NCBI GenBank assembly: GCA_029935325.1
Contig: JAOZKO010000157.1
Span: 1-6,675, forward strand
Direction of reading: 5' to 3'
Source of the DNA: Bacteroidales bacterium
GTDB taxonomy: Bacteria > Bacteroidota > Bacteroidia > Bacteroidales > UBA1556
Length of the DNA stretch: 6,675 nt
Part shown: piece after piece, positions 1 through 6,675 of the stretch
Position numbering within the stretch: the first letter of the stretch is position 1
How the letters are laid out: each line of letters begins with the position of its first letter
Position numbers and translations under genes: made by a program
Notes under the pieces: model-generated
Databases searched by the model: none
The model's input: the letters and a program-made list of their open reading frames with translations, nothing else
Told to the model about the DNA's origin: nothing

Positions 1-9
1 ATGCAAAAT

Positions 10-744
10 CTATAACTCCTTTGCAAACTCTTTTAAAGAATACTCAATCTCTGATAAGCCTTCATTATCACGGGCATAAAGTATAATATCCAATTCTAGC
101 TCTTTATCTTTTTGCAAAATCAAATTAATAATAGGATACTCTGTTAATAATGCTTTGGGATGTGTCATTATTTTAAACTTCAATTGCTCGGTCAATCTAT
201 CAAAATCAAGATCTGATTGTATCTTCAGTTTTATATGAGTAGAAATTCTAGACTTATTTAAGCTCTTAAAAACAATAGATTTTCCTATTAATAAAGAGTA
301 TGGTATTAGTAATTTCTCTCCTTTATCATCAAGTAGTTTTAAGTTCCGCGGAAAGCGATTCATAATAACTCCCTCATAATCGCCCATTTTAATTTGTGCA
401 GTAGGTTTGTAACCTGTATTGGCTCTAAGAATAAATCCTGCAATAAAATCACGACCTGCATACCACGATACCATTAACATTATTATTACCACCATAATAA
501 TGAAGAAAACACCATAGGCCATATTCATTTTCATAAAAAATGGAATCACCCGAAGCAAAAACACTATCCAAATAAAAAGCTCGACAATGCTATAATTTCT
601 TTTAAAGGCTGACTTTAGTTTCTTTCGTTTAATTATATAAGGAACTACATTGCCTATTAGTTTCAATAAAACATATAGCATTAGAACTATTACCAAAAAG
701 CTAATTATTGGAAACGCAGAGATATCTTTTGTATAGTTTTCCAT
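10..744 (-). CDS. Divergent MscS-like small membrane protein, translationally coupled to the transporter
   Basis: A 244-residue protein with three likely membrane helices (about 12-38, 52-71, 76-95) followed by a cytosolic part. The stretch WYAGRDFIAGFIL (94-106) sits where MscS has the end of its pore helix. KMGDYEGVI, LKLLDDKGEKLLIPYSLLIG and IVFKS (119-161) follow the MscS beta domain order: GD, G-V, a hairpin ending in 'dG..l.IPnS.l', then a strand. Residues 165-243 resemble the alpha/beta C-terminal domain. It is somewhat shorter than E. coli MscS (286 residues). Two things are odd: the pore-helix region (VFFIIMVVIIMLMVSW) is bulky rather than Gly/Ala patterned, and the usual IPN is IPY. 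It may therefore be a non-conducting sensor or partner rather than a true channel. Its ATG shares one base with the stop of the cotransporter gene, so the two are probably made together. The stop lies 9 bases from the window edge. The family call is good; channel activity is uncertain. Confidence 0.75.
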   Translation of the reverse strand: MENYTKDISAFPIISFLVIVLMLYVLLKLIGNVVPYIIKRKKLKSAFKRNYSIVELFIWIVFLLRVIPFFMKMNMAYGVFFIIMVVIIMLMVSWYAGRDFIAGFILRANTGYKPTAQIKMGDYEGVIMNRFPRNLKLLDDKGEKLLIPYSLLIGKSIVFKSLNKSRISTHIKLKIQSDLDFDRLTEQLKFKIMTHPKALLTEYPIINLILQKDKELELDIILYARDNEGLSEIEYSLKEFAKEL

Positions 745-746
745 TA
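742..746 (-). other. TAATG stop-start overlap (translational coupling site)
   Basis: On the minus strand the TAA stop of the cotransporter gene (746-744) and the ATG of the MscS-like gene (744-742) share a single A. Such overlaps usually mean that ribosomes ending the first gene restart on the second, giving linked amounts of both proteins. There is no room for a separate promoter or terminator between the two genes, although a promoter inside the end of the long gene cannot be excluded. Confidence 0.85.
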
Positions 747-3700
747 TAAGTACTTTTTAGTTTTTAATACCTGAATAATATAAGTCAGCAATATTGGACT
801 TAGCCTATAAACATTCCCGCTAATATTCTCAATAAAACCTATTCTTTGAAGCTCAAATAGCTTTCGAATAACTACCTCAACATTTAAACCTGACACCAAT
901 GACATCTTACTGTAATCCATATGTTTATGCAACACAAATAATTGCAGCATCCACAAATCAGAATCCTCTAATGTGTCGAATATACTAATATCAAAACTTT
1001 GAGGAGCTTTAATACTTATTCCGTTATCCTCTATACTAATTATATTATTAAGCCATGCTTCCATAGCCACAGAGGGATAACCTTTTGAGAATCGGAAGTA
1101 CTTTCCGAATAAGCGAGCAAAATCCCAAGAATGGAAATTTCCCTGCTCTTTATTCCCTAGCTTAAGATTTAAGCCACCAGCAATATGTCGCTTCCAAATC
1201 ATATTCTCGAGGCTGCGAGCATCTACTGCACCAAGTGAAATATAATGTGTATAAATAGCATTAAGAGGTCGTAGCTGGCTAATATATTTGTGGGTAAAAT
1301 TATTCATTACAACCACAAATAAGTAATCAGAGCAATTTTTGCTAATGATATTATGAATTTGATCAATTACCTTAAAACCATCAGCAGTTCTGCGCCACCA
1401 TAATTCCGAATCTTCAAAAATAATCAGCGAGTTCTTTTTTACATTTTTAAAATAATCTGTTCCTTCATCTAGCTCAAAAGTAGCTCTTAAAGCTCTATTG
1501 AAAGCTGCCAAAGTTGTGCTACCCTTCTCGGGAGGAATTATAGAGTAAACCTTTGTTCCTGCCTTTAACGAACTTGAAAGCTTATAGCTTAAGAAACTCT
1601 TACCAGAGCCTGGCAATCCACTTATTAATAATCCTCGTGAAAGCCCTCTGTCATAATCAATAGTAAAGCTATTTAATTCTTGCTCAGCATGCTTACGCTC
1701 AACCCAAAACTCTGACATATAATTATGGCGATTGGCGAATAACTGCCTATAATAGAATGGCAATTTCTCCATAACATCTGTAGAAGCGTTTAATTTCTCT
1801 ATTGCATCTCTTTGATTTTTCTGGATATGCAGTATGTCATTTTGTTCTTCCAAAAGTTCCTGAGTCAATATCATGGTTTTACTTTGGCTATACCATAAAT
1901 CTGCTCCTTTATTACGCAGCCATTTGTAAAACTGATTCTTCCAATTGAGCATTTGCGTGCTCTTAGCCTTTATTTCGCGCTGCTTGATGTATTGCTTAAG
2001 ATTCATTGCAGCCTGCATAAATGGATATATGGATATTTTTTCACCAATTATTCTTTGGCGTTCCTCAATTTGCATTAATGTATCATTAGCAAACTCACCA
2101 ATTTCAATAGACTCGTTTTCTAAACTCTGAATCTCATTCTGGATATAAGTTGCAAAATCATCATTATTTACATCTCTATTTTCAATATTATAAGTAATTA
2201 AACGCAAATGATCGTGAAGCTTATTATTCTGTTCAATTATTTTATCAGGAAGCTCAGTAAGTATAGCCTGTAGTTTGCTCGAATACTCATCTTGGATTAA
2301 ATAATCCATTAATCTAACCACTGATAAGTTCACACTTTTCAAATCATCATATTGCTGTTCTGTACCAATTAGATTATCTGATTCTTCGGTAAAAATTTCA
2401 ATACTCTTTGGTAAATTTTTCATAAAAGCCTTTTGGGTTTTTAATATTAAATTCACCAGATTATCAGCAGCAATCTTATCAAAAGCCACAACTAATTTAG
2501 TAGCATCAAAATTAAAACTTGTTGTTTTATTTTTCTGTAATCTTTTATAATAACTCTTTAAGTATTTTAAGTACGCACTATGATTACTTACAATATCACG
2601 TTCAATATTTGATTTTACTCTCTTATAAATTAAGTTCGAGAACTGACGCAACTGATTAGAAAATATCAATAAATTAGTATTCAATTGCATATGATTAATC
2701 AGCATATTCTGATTTCTAAAGCGCATATCAGGTAAGTCCGTTGAGCGCAATGATATTTTACTAATTGCTCTCTTTAGATTAAACTCATCATCCAAGCTTG
2801 AGTTTACATCCACCTGCGAACTTATCTTATTTAAATTATTGATAATATGACTTAAGCTCGATTCTCTTAGCTTAAGAAACTGTATCATTCTGTTTACAAT
2901 CCCCTTTTCTAAATCTTTAAGGAGCTTATGCATTCGATTATAGTTTTTATCAAAACTAAATTCCTTTTCAGAATTTACAATCTTCTGATATAGCTTCTGA
3001 ACTTCCTTGTCCATTTCAGTAACAAACATTTCAATAGCAACTATATTCTCACTACTTGAAATCCCATATTGGTGTAAGAAAAAATCGAAAGTTGAAAGAT
3101 GCTCTTCTAGGAAATGCTCTATTAATAAGTGCTTATATCTAATTCTATATTTAAACTTCTTTTTTCCAAATTTTGCCAGAAGGCGATTATATGCCTTATA
3201 CCATCTTACATCAAAACTATCTCCTTTTGCCGTTTGTATATCTTCCAAATCGTAACTAATATTGATATTAGCAGGTAATGATTGATATAAGCCTTTAATA
3301 GATGTCAGTTCTTTTTTGACAAATTTATTCAGTAAAATATTCTGTTCAGGGAGATAAGCATCCTGAAGGTTTAATATTTTTTCTTTAATCTCCTTAAATA
3401 GTTTAGTATGAATAATTGATATTTTTGAAGACAGCAATTCTGCTTTGCTGCTTTCAATCACCATCTTCATACTATCAATACTCTTTTTAATACTTGCCTC
3501 AAAGTCTTGCAATACTACACTTTCATTCTCAGCAATTAATTGCAAGAAATGCTCATTATTATATGATTGTATTTCAGAAATAGAATTATATAAATCTTCA
3601 TTAGCATATTTCAGATTCTCGTATTTAGGGTAATTAATCTCTAAGCCTTCTTCTTCCTGCTTTTTAACTAGTTCTGTTAGCTTTGCTTTAGCAAATATTG

Positions 3701-5915
3701 ATTTTAAAGAAACTTGTTTTTTCCTTCTACCAATATTCATTTCCATAAAATTACTGGAAGCACGCACCAATATTACTGTTCCTATTTTATGGCATAATTC
3801 ATTTGTTTTATCAACAAAATCTTGTTCAAGCTTATCTTCAATATCAGGTAGCCCCATAAAAATCAGGCTTGAGTTTATCGACTCCAATTGAACAATATCA
3901 TAAAAACTTTTTTTCTCAATTTGATTATTAATAATTCGCACTTCCCCATCAATACGTAAGTTGCTCAGTATGTTTTTAGCTTGGCGATATATATTCTCAT
4001 GTTCACTATTTACTGAATTAACAACCAATAGTCTTAGTTTAGTTTTTGACCAATCTTCCGATTCTTGCAGGAATTTAGCCAATTGTAATGAAAGGTTTCC
4101 ATTTTGTCCTTTCCCTCTCCACCAAATATCAATCTGCTTTCTATCTCCAAAGCCATATCTATCATCATAATCCATTAATATCACATTCTGATCGAGGCGA
4201 TATAAATTTTTAAGCATTTGTGCAAAGCGAACTGGCTCTTTGGTATTTCTAGCCCAACCAAGGAATATGGTATTTGGCTCTACGCCTACAAATCCATAAG
4301 TCGAAGATATTTGTTCAATCCCATCATATAAATCACTAACACTCTGTCTTCTGGAGAAAATACCTTTAGACTGTTCTTCATTATTTATAAGCTGCTCTCT
4401 TTTGGTAAACGTGAAATTCTTATCCGGATTTACTTTTAAATCGAAGTGAGAAAGAAAGCCATATTTACCCACAAGCTGTTTTCCTACTTCCAATAAATGA
4501 GGTCTATCATTGGTACTTCCGCTGAACATTAGAATATTTGGTTTCCAATTTCTTTTTTCTAATGATTTCTCCGACAAGCGAGTAATAGATGTTCTTACAA
4601 CGGAGGACCATACGCTCCCCCATACATCACCAAAATCAGATTTCAACTCTTTACGCTTAAGCATAAAATATATAAACCACATAATAACAAATGCTGCTAC
4701 CATTGCTCCCGGATTAAGCTGAAGCATTACACCAAAACTAGCGATAAAACCAATAATTCCAATCCATTTGTTTACACTAAAGCTTGGTCTAAAATCGCTA
4801 CTCGCCCAACTTTCGAGGGCAAAAGCAAGATTAATAAAACCGTAGGCAGCAATATAAAACATAGAAACAACCTCTGCAATAGCATCCAAATCTCCAATTA
4901 AGATTCCCATTTCAGCTATTACAAATGTAAATAATAGTGCATTTCGTGGCTCATTGGAGGCACCATATCCTTTTCCTAAAAACCTTGGAATAATTTTATC
5001 ATTAGCAATGGCTTGAATAATTCTAGGAGCACCTAAAATACCTCCCAATGCAGATGATAATGTTGCCCCCCAAATACCTGCTACCACAAATGGTGAGTAA
5101 ATAGCAATCTTTAAAAGGAAGTTATTATCTGTTAAAAGTGTTTCTCTATCAACAAAATATGCAATCCCAATAGCTAGCAAGACATATACTATCAATCCTG
5201 TTGCCACGGCATACATCGTTCCTCTAGGAATGGATTTCTTTGGATCAGACAAATCGCCAGACATAGCAACTCCAGCTGTAAAGCCAGTTACCGCAGGGAA
5301 GAAAATAGCAAAAATTGTAATTATAGGAAAGTGACCATCTGCTGGTGACATTGCTACCTCAGGCATTGCCGAAGGATCTACAAATGCAAAACCTAATACA
5401 ATAGAAATAAGAGATAACGCAATAGCACCTAAAACAAAAAATTGAGATTTAATAGCCAAAGAGGTACTTATAAAAGCTATTGCTACCAATAGAACTAGAA
5501 CAATGGTACCTATAATTCTGATAGAATTAATACCACTTTCCATTCCTAGAAAATTACTAATAGCCTCTATTCCAAGAAAGTTTTCGGTAAAACCAACAAT
5601 ATAAAGGGCAATACTTAATGCTGTACCTACAAATAGAGTAATTCCTATTGAACCACCCATGGGTAAGCCCAAACTTCGTGACAAAATATAGTAAATACCA
5701 CCTGTCTTTATCTTCTTATCGGTGGCAATACTTGAGATGCTTAAACTGGTAGAAATAGAAATAATATGAGCAACGAGAATAATCACTATTGCTCCTATAA
5801 GTCCCGCCTGACCTACAACCCACCCAAGACGCATATACATTATTACACCTAGTATAGTAAGTACCGATGGGGTATAAACTCCTGCAAATGCTCCAAACTT
5901 TTTAACTCCTGCCAT
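744..5915 (-). CDS. SLC12-type cation-chloride cotransporter fused to a helical region and a C-terminal P-loop ATPase
   Basis: Giant 1723-residue inner-membrane protein. Residues 1-420 form about 12 membrane helices of the APC/LeuT type with SLC12 marks: ILGVIMYMRLGWVVGQAGL in TM1, GGIYYILSRSLG at 72-83, FFPAVTG-TAG-SGDLSDP in TM6 (205-225), and GAPRIIQAI then GKGYGASNEPRN after TM8. Residues 455-735 match the cytosolic SLC12 domain (SGSTNDRPHLLEVGK; FLGWARNTKEPVRFAQ; DRKQIDIWWRGKGQNG). A standalone bacterial cotransporter would end about here. Residues 770-1400 are helical, rich in K, E, L, I and N, with a basic patch at 917-929 and no recognised domain. Residues 1405-1585 are a P-loop ATPase: Walker A GLPGSGKS (1433-1440), Walker B SLIIFED (1496-1502), probable sensor-1 Asn in VVVMNN (1534-1539). 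Residues 1650-1715 look like a winged helix. Likely role: Na+/K+/Cl- symport with the ATPase as cytosolic regulator; substrates and regulation are inferred. The ATG at 5915 gives the usual short N-terminus before TM1. The reading frame is unbroken. The stop overlaps the MscS-like gene. Confidence 0.9.
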   Translation of the reverse strand: MAGVKKFGAFAGVYTPSVLTILGVIMYMRLGWVVGQAGLIGAIVIILVAHIISISTSLSISSIATDKKIKTGGIYYILSRSLGLPMGGSIGITLFVGTALSIALYIVGFTENFLGIEAISNFLGMESGINSIRIIGTIVLVLLVAIAFISTSLAIKSQFFVLGAIALSLISIVLGFAFVDPSAMPEVAMSPADGHFPIITIFAIFFPAVTGFTAGVAMSGDLSDPKKSIPRGTMYAVATGLIVYVLLAIGIAYFVDRETLLTDNNFLLKIAIYSPFVVAGIWGATLSSALGGILGAPRIIQAIANDKIIPRFLGKGYGASNEPRNALLFTFVIAEMGILIGDLDAIAEVVSMFYIAAYGFINLAFALESWASSDFRPSFSVNKWIGIIGFIASFGVMLQLNPGAMVAAFVIMWFIYFMLKRKELKSDFGDVWGSVWSSVVRTSITRLSEKSLEKRNWKPNILMFSGSTNDRPHLLEVGKQLVGKYGFLSHFDLKVNPDKNFTFTKREQLINNEEQSKGIFSRRQSVSDLYDGIEQISSTYGFVGVEPNTIFLGWARNTKEPVRFAQMLKNLYRLDQNVILMDYDDRYGFGDRKQIDIWWRGKGQNGNLSLQLAKFLQESEDWSKTKLRLLVVNSVNSEHENIYRQAKNILSNLRIDGEVRIINNQIEKKSFYDIVQLESINSSLIFMGLPDIEDKLEQDFVDKTNELCHKIGTVILVRASSNFMEMNIGRRKKQVSLKSIFAKAKLTELVKKQEEEGLEINYPKYENLKYANEDLYNSISEIQSYNNEHFLQLIAENESVVLQDFEASIKKSIDSMKMVIESSKAELLSSKISIIHTKLFKEIKEKILNLQDAYLPEQNILLNKFVKKELTSIKGLYQSLPANINISYDLEDIQTAKGDSFDVRWYKAYNRLLAKFGKKKFKYRIRYKHLLIEHFLEEHLSTFDFFLHQYGISSSENIVAIEMFVTEMDKEVQKLYQKIVNSEKEFSFDKNYNRMHKLLKDLEKGIVNRMIQFLKLRESSLSHIINNLNKISSQVDVNSSLDDEFNLKRAISKISLRSTDLPDMRFRNQNMLINHMQLNTNLLIFSNQLRQFSNLIYKRVKSNIERDIVSNHSAYLKYLKSYYKRLQKNKTTSFNFDATKLVVAFDKIAADNLVNLILKTQKAFMKNLPKSIEIFTEESDNLIGTEQQYDDLKSVNLSVVRLMDYLIQDEYSSKLQAILTELPDKIIEQNNKLHDHLRLITYNIENRDVNNDDFATYIQNEIQSLENESIEIGEFANDTLMQIEERQRIIGEKISIYPFMQAAMNLKQYIKQREIKAKSTQMLNWKNQFYKWLRNKGADLWYSQSKTMILTQELLEEQNDILHIQKNQRDAIEKLNASTDVMEKLPFYYRQLFANRHNYMSEFWVERKHAEQELNSFTIDYDRGLSRGLLISGLPGSGKSFLSYKLSSSLKAGTKVYSIIPPEKGSTTLAAFNRALRATFELDEGTDYFKNVKKNSLIIFEDSELWWRRTADGFKVIDQIHNIISKNCSDYLFVVVMNNFTHKYISQLRPLNAIYTHYISLGAVDARSLENMIWKRHIAGGLNLKLGNKEQGNFHSWDFARLFGKYFRFSKGYPSVAMEAWLNNIISIEDNGISIKAPQSFDISIFDTLEDSDLWMLQLFVLHKHMDYSKMSLVSGLNVEVVIRKLFELQRIGFIENISGNVYRLSPILLTYIIQVLKTKKYL

Positions 5916-5934
5916 ATGCTCTATTTTGAATTAC

Positions 5935-5965
5935 CAAAATTACAAAAAATGGACTAATTACCAAA
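5935..5965 (-). promoter_or_regulatory. Candidate Bacteroidota-type promoter for the cotransporter operon
   Basis: On the minus strand TTTG (5965-5962), a 19-base spacer and TAATTTTG (5942-5935) match exactly the -33 TTTG / -7 TAnnTTTG form known for the main sigma factor of Bacteroidota. The -33 box lies in the last codons of the folate enzyme gene and the -7 box in the 38-base gap. Transcription would start near 5930-5928, leaving about 13-15 bases before the ATG at 5915. It would let the transporter and MscS-like genes be expressed apart from the upstream gene. No start site has been measured; in AT-rich DNA a chance match is possible, but the spacing and position fit well. Confidence 0.55.
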
Positions 5966-6511
5966 TCTCTCTGAAAACACTGTATCCATTGGGATATCAG
6001 TAGCCTCAATTGGCACTCTCTCGATTAACTGAAAATCGAAACAAATACCAATTTTTTTAGCTTTTAGTTTATTTAATATTCTATCGTAAAATGCTTTTCC
6101 TCTTCCTAATCTATTTCCCAAAACATCAAATGCTATACCCGGAATAATCGCATACTCAATATCATTCCAATTCTCAAGTAGCATCCCCTGAGGTTCAAGA
6201 ATTCCGAATCTCCCCTCTTTCTTCATGCTATCAATACCATTAAATTGTCGTAGTTCCAGAGTGTCTCCAATAATTACTGGAAGAAATATTTTTTTACTCT
6301 TCGACCATCTCTCAACAAATTCACGAGTATTAATCTCATCACTCATCGACCAATAAGCAAATATAGTATTTGCCTTTTGAAAGTGAATGTCGTTCTCTAC
6401 TTTTTTTAAAACAAAAAGCGAGCGTTTTGCCTTTTCACTAAAGCTAAGGTTTGCTTTTTGTAATTTAATCTGTTGACGTACCTTCTGTTTCTCGTCTAAA
6501 ATAGATATCAT
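5954..6511 (-). CDS. 5-formyltetrahydrofolate cyclo-ligase (5,10-methenyltetrahydrofolate synthetase)
   Basis: Cytosolic enzyme that uses ATP to convert 5-formyltetrahydrofolate to 5,10-methenyltetrahydrofolate, returning the storage form of folate to the one-carbon pool. The family signature is plain: IPGIAFDVLGNRLGRGK runs on to AFYDR at residues 123-144, the glycine-rich segment that binds ATP and folate. GRFGILEP at 100-107 and the C-terminal segment PIEATDIPMDTVFSE at 167-181 are also typical, as is the basic N-terminal helix (residues 8-19, K and R rich). At 185 residues it has the usual length and looks intact. The ATG at 6511 is chosen because it puts the basic helix at the N-terminus; no Shine-Dalgarno sequence precedes it, as is common in Bacteroidota. 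It is first in a same-strand series, 38 bases before the transporter gene, but that gene has its own candidate promoter, so a functional link is doubtful. The family call is secure; the gene is often named ygfA or fau in other bacteria. Confidence 0.96.
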   Translation of the reverse strand: MISILDEKQKVRQQIKLQKANLSFSEKAKRSLFVLKKVENDIHFQKANTIFAYWSMSDEINTREFVERWSKSKKIFLPVIIGDTLELRQFNGIDSMKKEGRFGILEPQGMLLENWNDIEYAIIPGIAFDVLGNRLGRGKAFYDRILNKLKAKKIGICFDFQLIERVPIEATDIPMDTVFSERFGN

Positions 6512-6539
6512 TTACTTAATATATTAAAAGCTTTAATTT

Positions 6540-6570
6540 CAAAGATGGCATTATACATAATGGAGTTAAA
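6540..6570 (-). promoter_or_regulatory. Weak candidate promoter for the folate enzyme gene
   Basis: The minus strand shows TTTA (6570-6567), a 19-base spacer and CATCTTTG (6547-6540), an imperfect match to TTTG / TAnnTTTG (one mismatch in each box). A start near 6533 would give a leader of about 20 bases before the ATG at 6511. The rest of 6512-6675 is AT-rich and shows no open frame, clear operator or hairpin, and no better promoter was found in it. Confidence 0.25.
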
Positions 6571-6675
6571 TATACTAAACCATTATAGAATATTGTATTT
6601 AGACACTAGCATATTTTTCATATAAAAGCTATACTAGTTTAATTGTAAACGCACTAATACTATGTTGTTGTATCA

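Noticed and set aside
3600..3720. Artificial fusion of two genes by sequencing error at the junction after the transporter domain
   Set aside because: The frame is open through the junction with normal composition on both sides, and no stop, start or overlap typical of two separate genes is visible there; relatives would settle it.
1945..4722. Open frames of about 60-80 codons on the plus strand (for example 1945-2130, 3007-3255, 3445-3633, 3961-4170, 4510-4722)
   Set aside because: All lie opposite the long cotransporter gene, are rich in Cys, Ser and Ile as expected of antisense reading of AT-rich code, and show no recognisable domain.
5916..5953. Possible terminator between the folate gene and the transporter gene (run of T on the minus strand at 5949-5944)
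   Set aside because: No stem precedes the T-run, so intrinsic termination is not supported.
5954..6511. Folate enzyme as a functional member of the transport system
   Set aside because: It is an ordinary full-length housekeeping enzyme and a separate promoter probably drives the downstream pair; same-strand adjacency alone is weak evidence.
6523..6537. Inverted repeat ATTAAA-AGC-TTTAAT upstream of the folate gene
   Set aside because: Six-base AT-only arms with a three-base loop are common by chance in such AT-rich DNA; there is no GC stem or T-run to make it a terminator, and no other sign of an operator.
6601..6655. Loose dyad with CTAG in both arms (ACACTAGC and GCTATACTAGT)
   Set aside because: The arms do not pair continuously and the surrounding bases are nearly all A and T; not supported as a hairpin or attachment site.

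Overview
The window carries three genes, all on the minus strand, and reads from right to left. The DNA is AT-rich. One start has a perfect match to the Bacteroidota promoter form (TTTG, 19 bases, TAnnTTTG), and the starts lack clear Shine-Dalgarno sequences. This points to a member of the Bacteroidota, with no firm basis for a lower rank. There are no RNA genes, insertion sequences, CRISPR arrays or phage genes.

Layout, in order of transcription. Positions 6675-6512 are non-coding with at most a weak promoter. Positions 6511-5954 encode 5-formyltetrahydrofolate cyclo-ligase, a folate housekeeping enzyme. A 38-base gap follows; together with the end of the first gene it holds a strong candidate promoter. 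Positions 5915-744 encode a 1723-residue protein. It consists of a complete cation-chloride cotransporter of the SLC12 type (membrane part plus cytosolic SLC12 domain, about residues 1-735), a roughly 650-residue helical middle region without a recognised domain, and a C-terminal P-loop ATPase with a probable winged helix. Positions 744-10 encode a 244-residue divergent MscS-like membrane protein whose start codon shares one base with the transporter's stop codon (TAATG).

The transporter and the MscS-like protein look like one functional unit, made together from their own promoter. The most interesting reading is an ion cotransporter that carries its own nucleotide-driven regulatory ATPase and is paired with a membrane protein related to mechanosensitive channels. 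It could serve osmotic or ion homeostasis. The domain assignments rest on visible motifs. The coupling of ATPase to transport, and the part played by the MscS-like protein, are inference. The folate enzyme is probably just an upstream neighbour.
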